From the NCBI RefSeq assembly GCF_900102525.1, contig NZ_FNBZ01000001.1:1-64000 (forward strand): a stretch of DNA of 64,000 nt, written 5' to 3'. Every line of letters begins with the position of its first letter. Position 1 is the stretch's first letter. Origin of the DNA: Allobosea robiniae (lineage in GTDB: Bacteria; Pseudomonadota; Alphaproteobacteria; Rhizobiales; Beijerinckiaceae). Under the pieces are notes generated by a model that saw nothing but the letters and a program-made list of their open reading frames with translations, ran no database searches and was not told the DNA's origin. Positions 54,849 through 61,938 of this stretch are shown one piece after another. The translations under genes and the position numbers were made by a program.

Positions 54849-56231
54849 CTACCCCTCGACAACCGCATCCTGAAGCAAGGCTGCGACCGGAACCGGCCTC
54901 ACCGGGGCCTGACCGCGCAGCCGGCCCGCCGCTGCGACACAACCATGGCCCGCGCTGCCGGCGACGATCTCCGCCGCGGCGATCTCGCAATAGCGTCCCT
55001 GGCAGCGCCCCATGCCGACACGCCCCAGCGATTTCGCGCGATTGACCTCGCCGCCGCCGAAATCGACGGTCTTGCGCAATTCGCCGGCCGTCACGCCTTC
55101 GCACCGGCAGATCACCGTCTCATCAGGCAATCCCGCCGCCGCCTCGGCCGGCCAGGGAAAGGCCTCGGCGACGCCGCGCGCAAAGCGGCTCAATCGCGCG
55201 AGACGGCGCCTGTCGCCCGCCATGTCCGGTGCCGGCAAGCCGAGGTCCTGCAAGCATGCCGCGGCGGCCAGGCGTCCGGCGACCTCAGCCCCGTCGGCGC
55301 CGAGAATCCGGAGGCCGTCACCGGCGAGATAGACGCCCGGTACCGCCCGGCCGACCGCATCGGCCTTCGGCAGCCATTGCCGCCAGGTTTCGTCATAGGC
55401 GAAATCGCAGCCCGCCAGGTCCGCGAGGCGGGTCTCCGCCCGCAGATGCCAGCCCAGGCCGACCGCATCGCAGGCCGTGCGCTGCTCCCGGCCACGGGGG
55501 TCGCGCCAGAGCAAGGCAACCGGGCCACGCTCATCGGCCTCGATACGCTCCAGTTGGACACCGGCATGGTAGAGCCCGGCAAGGCGCCGGCGCATCATCA
55601 ACCCGCGCAAGGCAAAGAGCGGCCTCGCCGACAGACCGGGAAAGCCGCGCAACTGCCGGCGCATGGGCGCCGTGTCCAGCACCGCCGCGATCTCTGCTCC
55701 GGCCTTCAGCAACTGCACCGCGAGCAGGGTCAAGAGCGGCCCCGACCCCGCCAGCACGAGGCGCCGCCCCAGCGCCGCCCCTTGCGCCTTCAAGGCGATC
55801 TGCATCGCGCCGAGCCCGTAGACGCCCGCATTCTGCCAGCCCGGCACGGGCATGACGCGATCCATCGCTCCGGTCGCGAGGATCAGCCGATCATAGGCGA
55901 TCCAGCGCGAACCCGCCCCGTCGAGCACCTGCAACCGCCCGTCCGCGATGGCGACGACGGAGCTGCGTGGATGATGAGCGAGGCGGCCTGTCGCCGCCAT
56001 GGCGTCGAAGGTCTCGTGCAGGGCGACCGCCTTCGCGGTCTCCGAGCCGTAGAGGGTCTCGGGCGGGCGCGTGAAACCTTGCGGCGGCCTGCGATAGATT
56101 TGGCCGCCCGCCCGCTCGCCCTCGTCGATGACAACGGGCTTCAGGCCTGCGGCGACCAATGTCTCGGCGGCGCGGATGCCGGCAGGTCCCGCGCCGACGA
56201 CGACCACGCGCAGTTCGTCGGGACCGCTCAT
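54849..56231 (-). CDS. HcnB/LhpE-like FAD-NAD oxidoreductase subunit with 2Fe-2S domain
   Basis: The 460-residue protein has two nucleotide motifs (VVGAGPAGIRAAETL near residue 12 and VLAGSGPLLTLLAVQLL near 160) and a C-terminal BFD-like 2Fe-2S domain with Cys375, Cys377, Cys410 and Cys415 (ICRCEG and RCQGRYC). It matches the middle subunit of HcnABC hydrogen cyanide synthase, D-hydroxyproline dehydrogenase and opine oxidases. The ATG at 56231 overlaps the HcnA-like stop by 4 bases; a TTG at 56237 is possible. Cyanide synthesis is unlikely, since the context is catabolic. Confidence 0.84.
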   Translation of the reverse strand: MSGPDELRVVVVGAGPAGIRAAETLVAAGLKPVVIDEGERAGGQIYRRPPQGFTRPPETLYGSETAKAVALHETFDAMAATGRLAHHPRSSVVAIADGRLQVLDGAGSRWIAYDRLILATGAMDRVMPVPGWQNAGVYGLGAMQIALKAQGAALGRRLVLAGSGPLLTLLAVQLLKAGAEIAAVLDTAPMRRQLRGFPGLSARPLFALRGLMMRRRLAGLYHAGVQLERIEADERGPVALLWRDPRGREQRTACDAVGLGWHLRAETRLADLAGCDFAYDETWRQWLPKADAVGRAVPGVYLAGDGLRILGADGAEVAGRLAAAACLQDLGLPAPDMAGDRRRLARLSRFARGVAEAFPWPAEAAAGLPDETVICRCEGVTAGELRKTVDFGGGEVNRAKSLGRVGMGRCQGRYCEIAAAEIVAGSAGHGCVAAAGRLRGQAPVRPVPVAALLQDAVVEG

Positions 56232-56539
56232 GGCCAATCGCCGGGAATGTCGGACAGGAGGCGCATGCCTTCAACCAGAGGCGTCGAGCAGGCCCGCAGC
56301 CGCGACCCATCCTCCTGCCAGATCCAGCAATCCTGGCAGGCGCCCATCAGGCAGAAGCCGGCGCGAGCCTCCGGGCCGAACTCCGAGCGGCGCAAAGCGG
56401 GCGCAACCGAGAGCACCGCGCTGAGTACGGTGTCGCCCGCCAAGGCGCGATGCTCGGCGCCATCGAGGACAAAGCGCAGCGGCGCGCGATCCGTTTCCGT
56501 CAGCCGAACCAGCCGCCCCATCGCCTCTCCTGCAGCCAT
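56228..56539 (-). CDS. HcnA/LhpF-like 2Fe-2S protein
   Basis: The 103-residue protein is a small ferredoxin-like subunit with the ligand pattern Cys63-x4-Cys68-x2-Cys71 and Cys84 (GFCLMGACQDC and RAC). It corresponds to the small subunit of HcnABC-type dehydrogenases and carries electrons between flavins. It is 2 bases after the hydantoinase B gene and overlaps the HcnB-like gene by 4 bases, so all four genes form one operon. The first HcnB-like protein in the window (12685) has no such partner. Confidence 0.87.
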   Translation of the reverse strand: MAAGEAMGRLVRLTETDRAPLRFVLDGAEHRALAGDTVLSAVLSVAPALRRSEFGPEARAGFCLMGACQDCWIWQEDGSRLRACSTPLVEGMRLLSDIPGDWP

Positions 56540-56541
56540 GC

Positions 56542-58536
56542 TTATTCCGCCGCCTCGGCATAGGATAGCCGAGGCTGCGGCATCTCGGGAAACCGAACCC
56601 TGGCTGCGGCAAAGGCCTCATCCACACCCTGGGCACCGACCCTGCCGGTCATGCGGCGGAAGATCTCGGTCTTGGCGAAGAAGCGCCAATGGGTCGGCAG
56701 GCCGGCGAGGATCGCCGTCAGCCTGTCATAGGCGCCGGGCGTCCATTGCGCCTCGTAGCCCTCGCGCTCCGGGCCGAAGTGGAAATGGCCGGATACCGGC
56801 GAGCGGTCGGCGCGCCTTGCCTTCGTCGCTTCCTCGTCCAGGACTTCGCCTTGCATGACGACGCCGTAATCCCGCTCCGCCGCTTCCGGCGAAACATAGC
56901 CACGCACGACATCTTCCGCGACGCGCCAGGCCTCGCGGTCGAACGGGTGCCCCCGGCCACCGCCGCCGGCCGAGCGGATTTCCAGCACGTCGCCGGGCTG
57001 GAGGACGGCGGTATCGATATTGCCGAGCCGCCGCGCTTCCGGCTGCCCCGGATTGACCACCATGTCGGAGAGGCCCGCCGCCTTTCCGCCCAGCACGCCC
57101 CAAGGCCGGAAGAAGCTGCGGTCCCGGTTGCGGGCGGTGATGCGGCTGTCGGGCGCGAAGACGCGGAACGCCATTTCGGTGGCAAGGCCACCGCGCCAGC
57201 GCCCGGCGCCGCCGCTGTCCTGCGCCAGCCCGTATTTGACGAATTCCACCGGCGTCTCGGTCTCGGTGATCTCGATCGGCGTGTTCTTGAGATAGGCGGC
57301 ATCTGCGCCGGAGCCGTTGGTGCCGTCGCGATGGGGCATGCCGCCGCCGCCGCCCACCACCGGGTTGACCGCGGCGATGACGGTCCGGCTGGTGCGCTCG
57401 TCGGTGGTCATCACGTTGACGATGCAATTGTTGCCGGCGGGCGCGGCCGGCAGCCGTTCCGGCACAGCCTGGGAGAACGCCCCGAAGATCACCGAGCGCA
57501 GCCGCGCACAGGTCAGCGAGCGCATGCCGACCGCAGCGGGGAAGACCGGGTTCAGGACCGTTCCCTCGGGCGCAATGCAGGTGAAGGGGCGCGTCAGCCC
57601 GGTATTGAGCAGGATCTTCGGATTCAGCGTGTAGAGCACGTAATAGACCCCGACCAGCAGGATCGTATGCCGGGGATTGCCGCCGCTCGGCACGTTGAGC
57701 GAGGAGCCGAGCTGCGGATCGGAGCCGGTGAAGTCCAGCACCGCCTCGTCGCCGCGAATGGTGAGCTTGAGCTTCAGGCGGCAGGGATTGGCCTCGACCG
57801 AGTCCTCGTCGGCGTAATCCGCGAACTCCCAGGTGCCGTCCGGCATGCCGCGCAGCACCTCGCGCGCCTGCGCCTCGGCATGGTCGAGCAGCGCGTCGAC
57901 GCCTTCGAGGAAGGCCTCGCGGCCGAACTTCTCGATCATCGCCAGAACCTTGCGCTCGCCGGTGTTGAGCGCGCCGACCAGCGCCTTGATGTCGCCGATG
58001 TTGAGGTCCGGCTTGCGGACATTGGTCGTCATGATCCTGAGGATCTGCTCGTCGAAGACGCCTTCGTTGACGAGCTTCATCGGCGGGAAGCGGATGCCCT
58101 CCTGATGGATCTCGGTCAGCGCCCGCGAGAGCGAGGCCGGCACCGCGCCGCCCATATCGGTGTTGTGGATGTGGCCGCCGGTCCAGGCGACGATCTCGCC
58201 CTCGTGGAAGACCGGCTTCCAGAGATGGGTGTCGGGCGCGTGGGTGGCGACGAAGCAGGAATAGGGATCGTTGGTGAAGGCGACGTCGCCCGGCTTGTAG
58301 TCGTCGACCATCGCCAGCGCCGGCGCCCAGGACAGCCCGGGGTACCAGGTCGCGCCCAGCTCCATCGGCACGGCGAAGGTGTCGCCGCGCCGGCTGATCA
58401 GCATCACCGTGAAATCCTCCGTCTCCTTGACGAAGGCGGAATGGGCGGTGCGATGCAGCGTATGCGCCATGTTCTCGGCGGCGGCGCGCGCATGATTGGC
58501 GAGCACCTGAAGCTTCATCCGGTCGAACATCGGCAT
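56542..58536 (-). CDS. Hydantoinase B/oxoprolinase-family subunit
   Basis: The 664-residue protein is the B-type subunit of ATP-dependent hydantoinases, 5-oxoprolinases or related carboxylases. It carries the family segments NDPYSCFVATHAPDTHLWKP, GHIHNTDMGG, VGGGGGMPHRDGTNGSGADA and GGAGRWRGGLATEM (quoted in parts). A C-terminal tail of about 90 residues after RDYGVVMQGEVLDE, with THWRFFAKTEIFRRM, goes beyond the usual 520-590-residue length. The ATG at 58536 shares one base with the hydantoinase A stop; a GTG at 58539 is equally possible. It needs the A subunit for activity. Substrate is not fixed by sequence: N-methylhydantoin, 5-oxoproline-like lactams or a ketone are possible. Confidence 0.86.
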   Translation of the reverse strand: MPMFDRMKLQVLANHARAAAENMAHTLHRTAHSAFVKETEDFTVMLISRRGDTFAVPMELGATWYPGLSWAPALAMVDDYKPGDVAFTNDPYSCFVATHAPDTHLWKPVFHEGEIVAWTGGHIHNTDMGGAVPASLSRALTEIHQEGIRFPPMKLVNEGVFDEQILRIMTTNVRKPDLNIGDIKALVGALNTGERKVLAMIEKFGREAFLEGVDALLDHAEAQAREVLRGMPDGTWEFADYADEDSVEANPCRLKLKLTIRGDEAVLDFTGSDPQLGSSLNVPSGGNPRHTILLVGVYYVLYTLNPKILLNTGLTRPFTCIAPEGTVLNPVFPAAVGMRSLTCARLRSVIFGAFSQAVPERLPAAPAGNNCIVNVMTTDERTSRTVIAAVNPVVGGGGGMPHRDGTNGSGADAAYLKNTPIEITETETPVEFVKYGLAQDSGGAGRWRGGLATEMAFRVFAPDSRITARNRDRSFFRPWGVLGGKAAGLSDMVVNPGQPEARRLGNIDTAVLQPGDVLEIRSAGGGGRGHPFDREAWRVAEDVVRGYVSPEAAERDYGVVMQGEVLDEEATKARRADRSPVSGHFHFGPEREGYEAQWTPGAYDRLTAILAGLPTHWRFFAKTEIFRRMTGRVGAQGVDEAFAAARVRFPEMPQPRLSYAEAAE

Positions 58537-60599
58537 CACTCCGCGAAGGTCAGGTGCAGGTTGAGATGGCTGTCGATCCGCGCCGTCGCTCCGGCGGGGA
58601 TGGCGACGGTGGTATCCTCCTGCGCGACGACGGCCGGCCCGGCAAAACGGCTGCCGGGTTTCAAGTCGGCCCTGCGATAGAGACCGACCGCCCTCCGGGC
58701 GCCGCCGGTATGGATCGTCAGCTCGCGCTCCGGTACGGCGACCGCATCGACCGCCTCGGCCTCCGGGAAAGCGAGAGCCGGGCCGGCGCCGATGGCGGAA
58801 AGGCGCAGGTTCACAATCTCGACGCGCCCATCCGGATCATCGAAATCGTAGATGCGCGCATGCGTGCGATGGAACTCGGCGGCAATCGCCGCCGGGTCGC
58901 CGGCTTCCAGCCAGGCCGGCAGCAAGGGGACCTCGATCTCGTAGCTCTGGCCGACATAGCGCATATCCGCCGAGAACCTGAGATCGGCGGGGCCGGCATG
59001 CCCCTGGGCCGCCAGCCAGTTGCGCCCATCCTGGATCATCACGGCCGCTGCCGCCTTCAGTTGCGGCAAAACCGCAGCCGAGAGTTCGGCGAAAAGCGTG
59101 CGGACGAAATCGCCGCGCAGATCGGCGACGAGGCCGCCCAGCGCGGAGACGACGCCCGGCCGGCGCGGCGCCAGCAACCTGTTCATGCCGAGTTCGCGGG
59201 CGAGGAAGGCACCGAGCATCGGGCCGCCGCCGCCGAAGGGCATCAGGGTGAAATCCTTCAGGTCGACGCCAGCCCGCGAGGACAGCTTCTCGACCTCGAC
59301 GAACATCTCGGAAACGGCGATGTCGAGGATCGCCTGCGCCGTGTCCTCCAGCGGCCGCCCGAGCTTTTCGGCCAGCCGCCCGACGGCAGCGCGGGCAAGG
59401 CCCGCATCCATCTTCAACTGGCCATAGGCCATCTCGCTATGGCCGAGCCAGCCGCAGACCACCATCGCGTCGGTGACGGTCGCCTGCTCGCCGCCGCGGC
59501 CATAGCAGGCCGGCCCCGGCGTCGAGCCCGCCGATTCCGGTCCGACGCGCAGCACGCCCTGCCCATCGACCGAGGCGATCGAGCCGCCACCGATGCCGAT
59601 CGAGCTCACCGAGACCGAGGGGATATAAAGCGGGAATTCGCCGATCATCTCGCCAGTGCCGTATTGGGGCTCGCCGTCGATGATCAGGGCGAAATCGGCC
59701 GAGGTGCCGCCGATATCGAGCGTCAGGACCCGCTTCTCGCCGGCCTGGCGCGCGAACCAGGTCGCCCCGATGACGCCCGAGGCGGTGCCCGAGAGCAGCA
59801 TGGAGACGCAGGCGCGCTTGCCCTCGGCAGCGTTCATCACGCCACCGTTCGACTTGGTCAGGAGCGCGCGGGCCGGCACGCCACGATCCGCGAGCCGCTG
59901 TTCCAGCGCCGTCAGGTAGCCGGCGATGCGGGGGTGCACATAGGCGTTGAGGATCGCCGTCGTCGTCCGCTCGTATTCGCGGATGACCGGCCAGACCTCG
60001 GCCGAGGTGAAGACGAAGAGCTCCGGAGCCAGCCGGGCGATCGCGGCCTTGACCGCCTCCTCCTGCGCGCCGTCGCGCCAGGCGTGCAGGAAGGCGATGA
60101 CGATGCCGACGGCTCCCCGCGCCTTCGCCGAAGCGACAGCGGCTGCGACCGCGTCGAGATCGGGCCTGACCGTCTCGCGCCCGTCAGAGCGCATCCGGGC
60201 CGGGATGCCGAACACCCTGTCGCGGGTGATGAGCTGCTCCGGGCGGCAGCAGAACAGCGAATAGGTCTCGGGCATGCGCAGCCGGGCCAGCTCGATCACA
60301 TCTTCGAAGCCGGCATTGGTGAAGAGCGCAAGCGGCGCCCCCTTGCGCTGGATGATGGTGTTGACGCCCACAGTCGTGCCGTGGACGAAGCGGGTGACGG
60401 CGCGGGGATCGAGACCCTCACGCTCGGCCAGCAGCGACAGGCCGGTCATCAGCTCGGCGCCGGGATCGTCCGGCGTCGTCAGCACCTTCAGCGACGCAAC
60501 CTGGCCCGAATGCGTTTCGAGCGCGCAGAAATCGATGAAGGTGCCGCCGATATCGACGCCGACCTTCCAGTCCGCACTCGGCACAGTTCCGCCGTCCAT
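58536..60599 (-). CDS. Hydantoinase A/oxoprolinase-family ATPase subunit
   Basis: The 687-residue protein has the actin-like ATP-binding phosphate motifs VGVDIGGTFIDFCAL at residues 13-27 and VLTLDIGGTSADFALI near 300, plus FVHGTTVGVNTII and GPACYGRGG. It uses ATP to activate an amide or lactam carbonyl together with HyuB. The start is the ATG at 60599 (MDGGTVPSADWKVG); the longer frame upstream to 60677 overlaps the operator region. It is the first gene of a reverse operon with HyuB, HcnA-like and HcnB-like and is divergent from the HcnC-like gene. Confidence 0.89.
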   Translation of the reverse strand: MDGGTVPSADWKVGVDIGGTFIDFCALETHSGQVASLKVLTTPDDPGAELMTGLSLLAEREGLDPRAVTRFVHGTTVGVNTIIQRKGAPLALFTNAGFEDVIELARLRMPETYSLFCCRPEQLITRDRVFGIPARMRSDGRETVRPDLDAVAAAVASAKARGAVGIVIAFLHAWRDGAQEEAVKAAIARLAPELFVFTSAEVWPVIREYERTTTAILNAYVHPRIAGYLTALEQRLADRGVPARALLTKSNGGVMNAAEGKRACVSMLLSGTASGVIGATWFARQAGEKRVLTLDIGGTSADFALIIDGEPQYGTGEMIGEFPLYIPSVSVSSIGIGGGSIASVDGQGVLRVGPESAGSTPGPACYGRGGEQATVTDAMVVCGWLGHSEMAYGQLKMDAGLARAAVGRLAEKLGRPLEDTAQAILDIAVSEMFVEVEKLSSRAGVDLKDFTLMPFGGGGPMLGAFLARELGMNRLLAPRRPGVVSALGGLVADLRGDFVRTLFAELSAAVLPQLKAAAAVMIQDGRNWLAAQGHAGPADLRFSADMRYVGQSYEIEVPLLPAWLEAGDPAAIAAEFHRTHARIYDFDDPDGRVEIVNLRLSAIGAGPALAFPEAEAVDAVAVPERELTIHTGGARRAVGLYRRADLKPGSRFAGPAVVAQEDTTVAIPAGATARIDSHLNLHLTFAE

Positions 60600-60673
60600 G
60601 TCTGCTCCTCTTGCTGGCGGCCGGAAGCTGGCACGGAAGCGGCGGCGTGGTCCAAGAGACATGCGGGGCAGGA

Positions 60674-60692
60674 CCATAGGTTGGACTTATGG
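60674..60692. promoter_or_regulatory. CCATAGG-TTGGA-CTTATGG palindrome in divergent promoter
   Basis: The near-perfect 7-5-7 palindrome (one mismatch per arm pair) is flanked by GGCAGG and CCTGCC, so the symmetry extends further with a one-base shift. It lies between the divergent hyuA-like (60599) and HcnC-like (60783) starts and shares the core CATARG-N5-CTTATG with 50258-50274. Confidence 0.6.
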
Positions 60693-60782
60693 CCTGCCGG
60701 CCATCGCGTCTTTGACGGTTCCGTGCGCCCGCGTCAGGTTCGGTGGCGTGGACATTGCCGCCTTTGCGGCAAGAGGCTGGAC

Positions 60783-61925
60783 ATGGATGTGATCGTGCTC
60801 GGCGGCGGCCTGATGGGGACTGCCGCAACCTTCTTCCTGAGACGGCGCGGCCTGAAGGTCACGCTCATCGAACGCAACCGTGTCGGAACGGGCGCCACCG
60901 TCGCCTCCTTCGGCAATATCCGCCGCACCGGGCGCCATCTCACGCAATTGCCGCTGGCGCATCGCTCCCGCACACTCTGGGGCGAGGCGGAGCGCCTGCT
61001 CGGCCGCGACGTCGAATTCCGCTCCACCGGCCATCTCCGGCTAGTCTTCGAGGAGGACGCGCTGGTGGACATGCGCGCCTATGCCGATGCCGCCCGGCCC
61101 TGGGGACTAGAGCTGGAGGAGCTCGGCGCCAACGAGATCCGCGCGCGCTTTCCCGGCCTCGGCCCCGGAGCGATCGCGGCTTCCTTTTCCCCGCGTGACG
61201 GCTCCGGCAATCCGCGCCTGATCGCGCCGGCCTTCGCCGATGCGGCGCGGGGGCTCGGTGCGGAAATCGTCGAGGACTGCGAGGTCGGCCGCATCGAGAA
61301 GACCGAAGCCGGTTTCTGCGTTTCCACCTCGAAGGGCGTGTTCGAGGCCGGGAAGCTGCTCAACACCGCCGGAGCCTGGGGCGCGCGGATCGCCGCGCAA
61401 TTCGGCGAGCCGGTTCCCCTCACCTCGCGCGGGCCGCAGATGGGCGTCACCGAGCCCTTGCCCCATCGCATCCTGCCGGTCGTCGGCATCTGGACCCGCC
61501 GACACGGAACCGACGCCTATTTCCGGCAGGTCGAGCGCGGCAACATCGTCTTCGGCGGCGCGGCCGAACGGGTCGATGTCAATCTCGATCCCGGCCATGC
61601 CAGGGCCGATCCGGCGCGGCTGCCGGCGCAGCTTCGCGCCCTGCGGCAATTGCTGCCGGCCCTGGACAAGGTCTCGGTGATCCGCACCTGGTCGGGCTGC
61701 GAAGGCTATCTCGCCGACATGCTGCCGGTCATGGGTCCATCGGGCACGACGCCTGGGCTGTTCCACGCCTTCGGCTTCAGCGGGCACGGCTTCCAGCTCG
61801 GTCCGGGCGTCGGCGACACGATGGCCGACCTGATCGCGACGGGCGCGACGGACATCCCGCTCCACGACTTCCGGATCGAGCGCTTCGCCAATGCGGAATG
61901 CGGCCGCAACCCCGCCGCGGCTTGA
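60783..61925 (+). CDS. HcnC/LhpB-like FAD oxidoreductase subunit
   Basis: The 380-residue DAO-family protein starts at the ATG at 60783 (MDVIVLGGGLMGTAATFFLRRRG in part) and has the flavin segment GTGATVASFGNIRRTGR and the C-terminal GFSGHGFQLGPGVGDTMADL. The frame is open for over 2 kb upstream, but that part is antisense to hyuA. It is divergent from the hyuAB-hcnAB-like operon and likely supplies the missing third (substrate-oxidising) subunit of the HcnABC/LhpBEF-type dehydrogenase. It converges on the OYE-type gene after 13 bases. Confidence 0.83.
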   Translation: MDVIVLGGGLMGTAATFFLRRRGLKVTLIERNRVGTGATVASFGNIRRTGRHLTQLPLAHRSRTLWGEAERLLGRDVEFRSTGHLRLVFEEDALVDMRAYADAARPWGLELEELGANEIRARFPGLGPGAIAASFSPRDGSGNPRLIAPAFADAARGLGAEIVEDCEVGRIEKTEAGFCVSTSKGVFEAGKLLNTAGAWGARIAAQFGEPVPLTSRGPQMGVTEPLPHRILPVVGIWTRRHGTDAYFRQVERGNIVFGGAAERVDVNLDPGHARADPARLPAQLRALRQLLPALDKVSVIRTWSGCEGYLADMLPVMGPSGTTPGLFHAFGFSGHGFQLGPGVGDTMADLIATGATDIPLHDFRIERFANAECGRNPAAA

Positions 61926-61938
61926 TCCTGACGACCGC

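Noticed and set aside
58554..60782. N-terminal extension of the HcnC-like protein by about 740 residues
   Set aside because: The extension is antisense to hyuA; FAD-binding homology begins exactly at the ATG at 60783.
54849..61925. Hydrogen cyanide synthase (hcnABC)
   Set aside because: The subunits are HcnABC-like, but they lie in a catabolic operon with hydantoinase genes, and this family includes many opine and D-hydroxyproline dehydrogenases; cyanide production is not supported.
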